A stretch of 11,633 bases of DNA from JBCBJZ01 sp038522635. Lineage in GTDB: Bacteria; Pseudomonadota; Alphaproteobacteria; Rhizobiales; Hyphomicrobiaceae. Below are positions 1-6,253 of the stretch, one piece after another. The notes beneath the pieces were generated by a model. The model ran no database searches. It saw nothing but the letters and a program-made list of their open reading frames with translations, and was not told where the DNA came from. A program made the translations under genes and the position numbers. Numbering within the stretch: the first letter of the stretch is position 1; every line of letters begins with the position of its first letter. Location: NCBI GenBank assembly GCA_038522635.1, contig JBCBJZ010000119.1, positions 1-11,633 on the forward strand. Direction: 5' to 3'.

Positions 1-21
1 GGCGGCCACGAGCGCCCTCAT
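1..21 (-). CDS. Possible 5' end of a divergent gene running off the left edge
   Basis: On the minus strand an ATG at 21-19 opens a frame read as MRALVAA to the window edge. A GGAG lies 7 bases upstream of this ATG, which is good ribosome-binding spacing. A gene here would be divergent from the transporter at 162, leaving about 140 bp for two promoters. Only seven codons are visible, so no function can be given. An MRALV-type start is common in zinc-type dehydrogenases and quinone oxidoreductases, but seven residues cannot prove that. Confidence 0.25.
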
Positions 22-161
22 CCTCGCGCTCCGCCAGCAGCGTTTGCGGCCACCAGCGACCGTCGCCATCGCGCGCTGCCTGGGGCAGCTATGCGCCACC
101 GCGTGGCAGCCATGCGCCGATCCATCTTGTGGGCGGCGTGTCCACATCCTAGCCATAGACC

Positions 162-1103
162 ATGTACCCCCTGACACCGTCTCCGCCGCCGCCACCTGGC
201 CTGCTGGCGCGCCCTCTCGCGCGCTGGCATGCGCTGCCTATCGTGCTGCAGGGGATTTTGCTGATGGTGCTTTCGACCGTGCTGATGTCCGTCATGCACG
301 TGTTGATCCGCTACATTTCCGATGACCTGCATTCGTTTCAGATCGTCTTTGCGCGCTGCGTGTTCGGCGCCATCGTTTTCCTGCCGGTGATCCATCGTCA
401 CGGCTTCAGCTTCATGCGGACCCGGCGCCTGCCCTTGCACGTGCTGCGCTCAGGGCTGAACGCGTTTGCGATGACGGCGTTTTTCACCGCGCTCGCCATG
501 GCGCCCGTCGCAAGGGTGACGGCGCTCGGGTTCACCGCCCCGCTGTTCACAGCGCTTATCGGTGTGCTGCTGTTGGGCGAGCGCTTCCGCATGCGACGAT
601 GGGCGGCGATCGCTGTCGGCTTTGCCGGCACTTTGATCATCCTGCGCCCGGGCATGATCCCGCTCGATCTGGGCTCGCTGTTGGTGCTCGGATCAGCGGC
701 CATCTGGGGTGTGACGATGGCGGTGATCAAGGTCCTCGGCCGCACTGACAGCGCGCTCACGATCACCGGCTACATGACGTTGTTATTGTCGTTGTTCACG
801 CTCGGACCCGCGCTTTGGGTGTGGCAGTGGCCGAGCATGACAGTTTGGCTCGCGCTGATTGCGATCGGTGTCACGGGCACGTTGGGGCAGTTGATGTTGA
901 CCGAGTCATTGCGTGTCGCCGATTCCACGGTGGTGCTGCCGTTTGACTTTCTGAAATTGGTCTGGGCGGCCGCGCTCGGCTTCTTGATCTTCGCCGAAGT
1001 GCCCGACCTGTTCACATGGGTAGGCGCGGCCGTGGTGTTCGGCTCAAGCTTCTACATCGCCTACCGCGAGAGCGTGCTGCGGCGCGCGCGACGCAAAGCT
1101 TGA
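162..1103 (+). CDS. DMT superfamily transporter (EamA family, two repeats)
   Basis: This 313-residue inner-membrane protein has the layout of the 10-TMS drug/metabolite transporter family. These proteins usually export amino acids, metabolites or toxic compounds; the substrate cannot be read from sequence. The first EamA repeat spans about residues 28-163 and ends in the typical pattern VARVTALGFTAPLF...LGERFRMRRW...GTLIILRPG. The second spans about 170-302 and contains ESLRVADSTVVLPFDFLKLVW and a late GE-like FAEVPD segment. The N-terminus carries an unusual proline run (residues 6-12) before the first helix, and the C-terminus is basic (RRARRKA), as expected for a cytoplasmic end. The length is normal for the family. 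The start at 162 lacks a clear Shine-Dalgarno sequence, so the exact start is uncertain. A hairpin follows the stop directly, so it is probably a separate transcript from the hydratase gene. Confidence 0.9.
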   Translation: MYPLTPSPPPPPGLLARPLARWHALPIVLQGILLMVLSTVLMSVMHVLIRYISDDLHSFQIVFARCVFGAIVFLPVIHRHGFSFMRTRRLPLHVLRSGLNAFAMTAFFTALAMAPVARVTALGFTAPLFTALIGVLLLGERFRMRRWAAIAVGFAGTLIILRPGMIPLDLGSLLVLGSAAIWGVTMAVIKVLGRTDSALTITGYMTLLLSLFTLGPALWVWQWPSMTVWLALIAIGVTGTLGQLMLTESLRVADSTVVLPFDFLKLVWAAALGFLIFAEVPDLFTWVGAAVVFGSSFYIAYRESVLRRARRKA

Positions 1104-1111
1104 CGCACGCG

Positions 1112-1138
1112 ACCATTGCCGCGGCTGGGCCGCATGGT
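1112..1138 (+). terminator. Hairpin just after the DMT transporter, candidate 3' end
   Basis: The dyad begins 9 bases after the transporter stop. ACCAT (1112-1116) pairs with ATGGT (1134-1138), and GCGGC (1121-1125) pairs with GCCGC (1129-1133) around a TGG loop, with TGCC bulged on the left side. No T-run follows, so it is not a canonical intrinsic terminator. It may stabilise a 3' end or act with Rho. The rest of the 186-bp gap up to 1289 shows only the hydratase ribosome-binding site. Confidence 0.35.
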
Positions 1139-1276
1139 AGCATCCGCCACGCTGCGTGATGCCGCGTCACGTCTTGCGCCGAACGCGAGGCCTCACACCC
1201 TGCCCGTTCGCCCACGCCTTCTTGATAGGGACACCCTTTTCATAGTGGCCCACCCGTGCCGCCCCATCCGACCTGC

Positions 1277-1284
1277 AGGAGGAA
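1277..1284 (+). promoter_or_regulatory. Strong ribosome-binding site fixing the hydratase start
   Basis: AGGAGGAA lies with 5 bases between its end and the ATG at 1290 (7 bases from the GGAGG core). It is the best Shine-Dalgarno sequence in the window. The open frame extends upstream to 1116, and this site decides for the start at 1290. Confidence 0.8.
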
Positions 1285-1289
1285 CCGCC

Positions 1290-2105
1290 ATGTCCGATCC
1301 GGACGCCGCGCGCCAAGAGCCCGCGCCAACTGACGAAGCCGTGGTGCTGCGCGAACGCCCGGCCGATCATGTGATGCTGATCAAGATCAACCGACCGCAG
1401 CAGCGCAACGCGCTCAACTACGATGTGCGCAAGGGCATTGCCGATGCGCTCACCGCCGCCGCCGAAGATGATGATGTGCGGGCGGTGGTGCTGACCGGCG
1501 ATGACAAAGCGTTCGCGGCGGGAGCCGACATCCGCGAGATGCGCGAGCGCGGCCCGATGGATATGCGCCGCTTAGCGACTGACAAACTTTGGGATCGCAT
1601 TGCTGGCTTCACCAAGCCCTTCATTGCCGCCGTCAACGGCTACGCGTTGGGCGGTGGGTGCGAATTGGCAATGCATTGCGACATCATCATCGCTGGCGAA
1701 AACGCGACATTCGGCCAACCGGAGGTCAAGATAGGCATCATGCCGGGTGGCTCGGGGACGCAGCGCCTGTTCCGTGCGGTCGGCAAATACAAGGGCATGG
1801 AGATGGTGCTGACCGGCGATCTCTACACGGCGGCCCAATGCGAACGTATGGGGCTTGTCAGCCGGATCGTGCCCGATGGCGAGGTGGTCAACGAAGCGAT
1901 CAGCATGGCTGGCCGGATCGCACGCAACGCGCCCGTGGCGGTGCAGCTGACCAAGGAAGCCGCGCTGGCGGGGGCGGATGCCTCGCTCGCGACCGGGGTT
2001 AATCTGGAACGCAAGATGCTGTGGCTGCTGTTTGACTCAGAAGACAAACGCGAGGGCATGGATGCGTTTCTTGAAAAGCGCAAACCGGCTTTCAAAGGGC
2101 GCTAA
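1290..2105 (+). CDS. Enoyl-CoA hydratase/isomerase family protein, PaaF-like
   Basis: This 271-residue crotonase-fold enzyme is expected to hydrate trans-2-enoyl-CoA to 3-hydroxyacyl-CoA in the cytoplasm. The oxyanion-hole segment AFAAGADIREM is at residues 74-84. The second oxyanion glycine lies in GYALGGGCELAM (117-128). Both catalytic glutamates of classical hydratases are present: E125 in GGGCELA and E145 in FGQPEVKIG. The tail EDKREGMDAFLEKRKPAFKGR is the family's C-terminal signature. From memory it resembles E. coli PaaF (2,3-dehydroadipyl-CoA hydratase) along its length, but no other paa genes are present, so the acyl chain is unknown. The start was chosen from the strong ribosome-binding site; the 58 in-frame codons upstream look non-coding. 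It is the first gene of the likely four-gene operon with RidA, the acyl-CoA synthetase and AbrB. Confidence 0.93.
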   Translation: MSDPDAARQEPAPTDEAVVLRERPADHVMLIKINRPQQRNALNYDVRKGIADALTAAAEDDDVRAVVLTGDDKAFAAGADIREMRERGPMDMRRLATDKLWDRIAGFTKPFIAAVNGYALGGGCELAMHCDIIIAGENATFGQPEVKIGIMPGGSGTQRLFRAVGKYKGMEMVLTGDLYTAAQCERMGLVSRIVPDGEVVNEAISMAGRIARNAPVAVQLTKEAALAGADASLATGVNLERKMLWLLFDSEDKREGMDAFLEKRKPAFKGR

Positions 2106-2160
2106 CGTGGGCCTGCGGGCTGACGCGTCGGGGGCCTGACACGCAAGGGTAACGCATCAG

Positions 2161-2571
2161 ATGCCATTGAAAGCGCTCACGCTGGACGATCAGATCGGCG
2201 CCCATCGCGAGGGCGCTGCGCACGCCATGGAAGTGCCAGCCAACGCGCGACTGCTGTTCTGCAACGGCCAGGTTGGCATGGCGCACGATGGCGGCATTCC
2301 TGATACCGTCGCCGCGCAAGTGGAGATCGTGTTTGAGCGCCTCGCCCGAATTTTGCGTGCAGCCTCGATGGGCTTTGCCGACGTGGTACGGCTGACGGTC
2401 TACGTCACCTCAGAAGCGTTCATCGATGATTATGTGGCGGCGCGCGCCCGCCATCTGAAGGATCACAACCCGCCGACGATCCTCCTGCTGGTCGATCGGT
2501 TTCCACGTGCCGGCATCAAAGTCGAGATCGAAGCCGTGGCCGCCAAGGTCGATGAGCGTGCGGATGGTTGA
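2161..2571 (+). CDS. RidA family protein (YjgF/YER057c/UK114), arginine-less variant
   Basis: This 136-residue protein has the small trimeric RidA fold. Visible family features are LLFCNGQVGM near residue 31, DVVRLTVYVTS (74-84), the DDYVAARARHL helix, and the C-terminal strand IKVEIEAVAAK (119-129). Archetypal RidA deaminates reactive enamines and imines using an arginine (R105 in E. coli) in the PARS-type motif. Here the aligned stretch is NPPTILLLVDRFP, so that position is Thr106. This suggests one of the other Rid subfamilies, whose activity is often not imine hydrolysis. The gene starts 55 bp after the hydratase stop and ends 86 bp before the acyl-CoA synthetase, which supports co-transcription. 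An AAGGG sits about 10 bases before the start, so the ribosome-binding site is weak. The family call is firm; the role is unknown. Confidence 0.88.
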   Translation: MPLKALTLDDQIGAHREGAAHAMEVPANARLLFCNGQVGMAHDGGIPDTVAAQVEIVFERLARILRAASMGFADVVRLTVYVTSEAFIDDYVAARARHLKDHNPPTILLLVDRFPRAGIKVEIEAVAAKVDERADG

Positions 2572-2657
2572 TGCACGCCGTTGTGCGCTGCCGCGGGTTA
2601 TGCCGGGGCGATTTTGATGGTTGAACGAAGCAAGACGGTTCAAGGACGATCGCTGCC

Positions 2658-4955
2658 ATGACTTCGCCCGCTAAGACTTCACCCGCTGAGACTTCGCCCG
2701 CTAAAACGCCGCCCGCCATGAACGCGCGCGCTGGGACTTCGTCGTACACGCCCGCCCGCACCACCATGCCCGCGTCCTTCGACGCGCTCTTTCATCCAGT
2801 CGGCGTCGCCATCATCGGCGCGTCGTCCGATCCCACCCGGATCGGCGGGCATCCCGTCCGCGCGTTGCAACGCGCAGCCTACCCGCACGGGATTTACCCG
2901 GTCAATCCCAACCGCGATGAGATCGCAGGTTTGAAGGCGTACCCGCGCGCAGCCGCCATCGGTAAGCGCTGTGACCTCGCCATCATCGCCGTGCCCGCCG
3001 CCCGCGTGGTCGATGCCATTCACGATTGCGGGGAAGCGGGCATTAAGTTCGCGGTGGTGCTCACGGCGGGCTTTCGCGAGACGAAAGGCGAGGGGTTGGC
3101 GCTTGAAGCCGCGTTGAGCGCGGCCTGCGCGGAAACGGGCGTGCGCATCATCGGCCCGAATTGCCAGGGCATGATTTCGGTGCCGGCGCGCATGTTTGGG
3201 GTCTTCGGCTCGGTCGCGGAGGAGACGGACCTGACGCCAGGTGGCGTTTCGTGTTGTTTCCAGTCAGGCGGCTTCGGCTACGCGATCGTCAACTTGGCAG
3301 AGCGCCAGGGCGTGGGCTTCCGCTATTGCCTATCGACGGGCAACGAAACCGACCTCACCACGCCGCAGCTCCTTTCAGGCATGCTCGATGATGAGGGGAC
3401 CGACCTCGCCTTCGCCTATATGGAGGGCACGCCCGATGCGCGCGCGCTGCTCGATGTTGGCGCCAAGTCGCTGCAGACTGGCAAGCCCGTGCTGATTTGG
3501 AAAGCCGCCAACACAGCGTCGGGTGCGACGGCGGCGGCCTCGCACACGGCCAACATGACGGGCAGCTACGACCTCTACCGCGCCGCCTTCCGCCAAGCGG
3601 GGCTGATCGAAGTCCACGACGTCGAAGAGATCACCGACCTTGCGATGTTGGTCGCGCAAGGGCGCTTGCCGGCCGGTAACCGCGTTGGCGTCATGTCGAT
3701 CTCGGGCGGCTCTGGCATCGTCTTCGCCGATCGCGCTGTGCATGGCGGCTTAGAGTTGCCGGCGTTCTCTGAGACGACGGCGCGAGCGCTGGCTGAGATC
3801 GTGCCGGCGTTCGGTTCGATCGAAAACCCCGCCGATGTCACCGCCGGCGTCTTCAACGATATGTCGTTGTTCACCCGCACCCTCGATGTGGTGCTCGACG
3901 ACCCGGGCATTGACCAACTGGCGATCCTGCTCGCTTCGATCCCGGGCGCGCCTGTGGCCCGTGCGGCCGAAGCCATCGTCGCGGCGGCCGCGCGCACGCA
4001 TAAGCCCGTCCATGTCGCGTGGTCCGGTCGACCCGAGAAGAGCATGGAAGCGGCCGCGCTCTTTAAGCAGCACGCGATCCCCACCGTGCCAACACCGGTG
4101 CGTCTGGCGACCGCTGCGGCCACGCTCGCACGCTTTGCCGCCGACCGCCGTCGCGCTGATGCGTTGCGCCAGCCGGCCGTTGCGGTGCCGGACGGGATCG
4201 ACAAGCGCGCGCTTTATGCGGCCCGCGATGAAGGTGCCGCCGCCCTGTCGGAAGCCGAAAGCAAGGCGCTCATCGCAAGCTACGGCGTTCCGATCACGCG
4301 GGAAGTGAGCGTTCCGGCCGGCGATGATCCAGTTCGCTTGAGCGCCAACCTGCGCCGCCCGCTCGCCGTCAAGGTCCTGTCGCGTGAGATCGCACATAAG
4401 ACCGAGGTGGGCGGCATCCGCTTGGGCCTCACCGATGATGAGGGCGTGCGAAGAGCCGCGTTAGCCGTCAGCGAAAGCGCGCGCGCCGCTCGTCCCGATG
4501 CAAAGATCGAGGGCGTTTTGGTTTCCGAGATGGCGGAAGGTCTTGAAGTTCTGATCGGCGTGGTCGTGGACGAGAACTTCGGCCCTTGCGTTGCCTTGGC
4601 GCTCGGCGGTGTGATGGCCGAAGCGCTGCAGGACGTGACGCACGCCATCGCGCCGTTCGGGCCACAGGTCGCGCATGACATGATGGACCGCTTGGCTGGA
4701 CGCGCGCTTTTCGATGGCTTCCGCGGTGCACCGCCTGCGGACCGTGAGGCCTTGGCCAAGCTGCTGGTGCGCGTCTCCCATATGGCCGCCGACCTCGCCG
4801 ATGAGGTGGCCGAGATCGACATCAACCCGGTGTTTGTGCGCCCTCGCGGGGAAGGCGTGGTCGCCGCCGATGCGCTGGTGGTGCTGGCCCAGGCGGCTGG
4901 TTCGCCGGCTGCGGCAGTGGCTGCGGTTCCGACTGAGCAAGAGGCTGAGCGTTGA
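2658..4955 (+). CDS. Acetate--CoA ligase family protein (ADP-forming acyl-CoA synthetase, fused subunits)
   Basis: This 765-residue enzyme joins the alpha- and beta-type parts of NDP-forming acyl-CoA synthetases. It is expected to interconvert acyl-CoA + ADP + Pi with acid + CoA + ATP. A CoA-binding Rossmann domain (about 43-175) contains VAIIGASSDPTRIGG and IIGPNCQGM. Succinyl-CoA-ligase-like domains (about 195-495) follow, with the putative phosphohistidine H296 in AAASHTANMTG. A C-terminal ATP-grasp domain (about 525-745) contains AVKVLSREIAHKTEVGG, FGPCVALALGGVMAE and EIDINPVFV. The substrate acid cannot be read. An AAGGA at 2642-2646 supports the ATG at 2658; the internal ATG at 2766 fits the usual family N-terminus but has no ribosome-binding site. 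The extra 36 residues include four copies of a TSPAK-like pentapeptide. It sits between RidA and AbrB in the likely operon. Confidence 0.92.
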   Translation: MTSPAKTSPAETSPAKTPPAMNARAGTSSYTPARTTMPASFDALFHPVGVAIIGASSDPTRIGGHPVRALQRAAYPHGIYPVNPNRDEIAGLKAYPRAAAIGKRCDLAIIAVPAARVVDAIHDCGEAGIKFAVVLTAGFRETKGEGLALEAALSAACAETGVRIIGPNCQGMISVPARMFGVFGSVAEETDLTPGGVSCCFQSGGFGYAIVNLAERQGVGFRYCLSTGNETDLTTPQLLSGMLDDEGTDLAFAYMEGTPDARALLDVGAKSLQTGKPVLIWKAANTASGATAAASHTANMTGSYDLYRAAFRQAGLIEVHDVEEITDLAMLVAQGRLPAGNRVGVMSISGGSGIVFADRAVHGGLELPAFSETTARALAEIVPAFGSIENPADVTAGVFNDMSLFTRTLDVVLDDPGIDQLAILLASIPGAPVARAAEAIVAAAARTHKPVHVAWSGRPEKSMEAAALFKQHAIPTVPTPVRLATAAATLARFAADRRRADALRQPAVAVPDGIDKRALYAARDEGAAALSEAESKALIASYGVPITREVSVPAGDDPVRLSANLRRPLAVKVLSREIAHKTEVGGIRLGLTDDEGVRRAALAVSESARAARPDAKIEGVLVSEMAEGLEVLIGVVVDENFGPCVALALGGVMAEALQDVTHAIAPFGPQVAHDMMDRLAGRALFDGFRGAPPADREALAKLLVRVSHMAADLADEVAEIDINPVFVRPRGEGVVAADALVVLAQAAGSPAAAVAAVPTEQEAER
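2661..2720 (+). repeat. Four tandem 15-bp units encoding TSPAK-like pentapeptides
   Basis: Units at 2661, 2676, 2691 and 2706 follow the pattern ACTTCGCCCGCTAAG. The first three differ at few positions; the fourth (ACGCCGCCCGCCATG) is more diverged. They read in frame as TSPAK, TSPAE, TSPAK, TPPAM at the N-terminus of the acyl-CoA synthetase. This looks like a recent slippage expansion in an unstructured leader. Confidence 0.85.
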
Positions 4956-5008
4956 TGCCCGTCACGCGCGCAGCGTTGGACGTTGGCGCGAGGGGTCTCT
5001 CCACGTGA
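4955..5008 (+). other. 17-codon reading frame bridging the acyl-CoA synthetase and AbrB genes
   Basis: An ATG at 4955 overlaps the synthetase stop (TGATG) and opens a frame MPVTRAALDVGARGLST. Its TGA at 5006-5008 overlaps the AbrB GTG start at 5005 (GTGA). The AbrB ribosome-binding sequence AGGGG (4991-4995) lies within it. It could be a translational relay between the two genes, or chance. No peptide function is suggested. Confidence 0.25.
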
Positions 5009-6039
5009 TCGTCCGCGCGACCGCACGGTTTGTCCTGACATTTCTGATCGCGATCGCGGGCGGCCTGGCCTTCATGGCGCTGGGCCTGCCGGTCGCGTTC
5101 CTCTCTGGCGCGGCAATCGCAACGGGTGGTGCGGCGATCGCGGGGCTGAACGTGGCGCTTCCCGCGTGGTTGCGGCAACTTGCGTTGATCTTCCTCGGTG
5201 TGACCATGGGGTCGGCGATCCGACCCGAGACCTTTTCGCTTATGGCGCGTTGGCCATTAAGCCTCGCGGTGCTGATGGTCTGCGTGGTGGGCGTCATGGC
5301 TGGGATCGCCGCTTACCTGGTGCGCGTGCACCGGTTCGACGTCGCCAGCGCGCGGCTCTCCGCGATTCCCGGCGCCTTGCCCTACGTGTTGGCGCTGGCC
5401 GAAGAGAGCCGCGGCGATCCGCGCCGAGTGACGATCTTACAGCTCGCCCGTCTGCTGATGTTGGTGGTCTTCATGCCCTCGCTGATCACCGCCATGGGGG
5501 GCGCCGCCCCGGCTTTGCCTGAGGCATCGGCGCCGGCGCGATGGCTTGAATTGGCCTTGGTCTTCGCGGCTGGCTTTGCGGGCTCACTGGCGTTTCAAGC
5601 GTTGCGCGTGCCGGCGGGAGCCATGTTCGGCGCGATGGCCGCCGGTGCGATCGCCTTCGGCAGTGGGGCCATCACCTCAGGCATTCCGCCATGGCTTCTG
5701 GTGGTGGGATACCTGGTGATGGGCACGGTGCTTGGCGCTAATTTCGCCGGCACCAACGCTAAGCTGCTTCTGCAGACGGCGGTCGCAAGCGTTGGCAGCG
5801 TTGCGCTAGCCGCAATGATCGCGCTCGCGTTCGCCGCGCCCACCGCCTGGGCGATGGGGTTACCGGTCGCGCAATTGTGGTTGGCGTTCGCGCCGGGCGG
5901 CGTTGAGACCATGGCCATCCTGGCGCTGGCGCTCGGCCTTGACCCAGCATTCGTCGGCGCACATCACGCCGTCCGCTTCGTGGCTCTGGGCGTCATCGCG
6001 CCGCTATGGATGCGCGGGCATTTGCGAGCCTCGCGCTGA
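5005..6039 (+). CDS. AbrB family inner-membrane protein (duplicated AbrB domain)
   Basis: This 344-residue, strongly hydrophobic protein belongs to the AbrB membrane family (Pfam AbrB, often labelled 'putative ammonia monooxygenase'; not the Bacillus regulator AbrB). It is probably a transporter of unknown substrate. The internal duplication is visible. IPGALPYVLALAEE...DPRRVTILQLARL (121-150) in the first half matches APGGVETMAILALALGLDPAF...HHAVRF (296-325) in the second. RQLALIFLGVTMGSAI (57-72) likewise matches VVGYLVMGTVLGANF (233-247). The GTG start at 5005 has AGGGG 9 bases upstream. An open frame continues upstream inside the synthetase gene, but that part reads as Trp/Arg/Pro-rich shadow sequence. 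The start lies 49 bp after the synthetase stop, so it is probably the last gene of that operon and may carry the acid that the synthetase handles. Confidence 0.9.
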   Translation: MIVRATARFVLTFLIAIAGGLAFMALGLPVAFLSGAAIATGGAAIAGLNVALPAWLRQLALIFLGVTMGSAIRPETFSLMARWPLSLAVLMVCVVGVMAGIAAYLVRVHRFDVASARLSAIPGALPYVLALAEESRGDPRRVTILQLARLLMLVVFMPSLITAMGGAAPALPEASAPARWLELALVFAAGFAGSLAFQALRVPAGAMFGAMAAGAIAFGSGAITSGIPPWLLVVGYLVMGTVLGANFAGTNAKLLLQTAVASVGSVALAAMIALAFAAPTAWAMGLPVAQLWLAFAPGGVETMAILALALGLDPAFVGAHHAVRFVALGVIAPLWMRGHLRASR

Positions 6040-6253
6040 GGAGCGGCCCCGGGAGAATGAGAACGACGCACACCCTCTATATCGTACGCCCACCGTACCC
6101 CGCACGGGTCATCCTCCCGGGTTGACCCTGCATATCGCAGCCGCTACGAGCCCGCATGACACGTTTAATACGATTCTGTTACAACGTTGCCGGCGCATCA
6201 AAAAAAATGATCTACTTCAATCGCTTATGATGTCATCAACAGGCCGAGACCTG
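6040..6253. other. Convergent intergenic gap
   Basis: This gap lies between the AbrB stop and the ABC-F stop and is visibly more AT-rich on its right side. It contains a run of eight A residues near 6199-6207 and, at the ABC-F stop, a 5-bp stem ACAGG/CCTGT (6239-6254). An 8-bp inverted repeat CCCGGGAG (6048-6055) / CTCCCGGG (6114-6121) is separated by 58 bases. None of these makes a canonical terminator with an adjoining T-run in the right direction. I see no gene. Confidence 0.5.

Noticed and set aside
18..440. A 140-residue minus-strand frame at the left edge
   Set aside because: It is rich in Arg, His and Gln, overlaps the start of the transporter gene, and has no recognisable motif; it looks like a shadow frame.
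1116..1289. 58-codon N-terminal extension of the enoyl-CoA hydratase
   Set aside because: It is not like any crotonase N-terminus, starts inside a hairpin, and the strong AGGAGG before 1290 marks the true start.
4714..5004. Upstream extension of the AbrB frame into the synthetase gene
   Set aside because: It lies over the conserved ATP-grasp domain, reads as Trp/Arg/Pro-rich shadow sequence, and the GTG at 5005 has its own ribosome-binding site.
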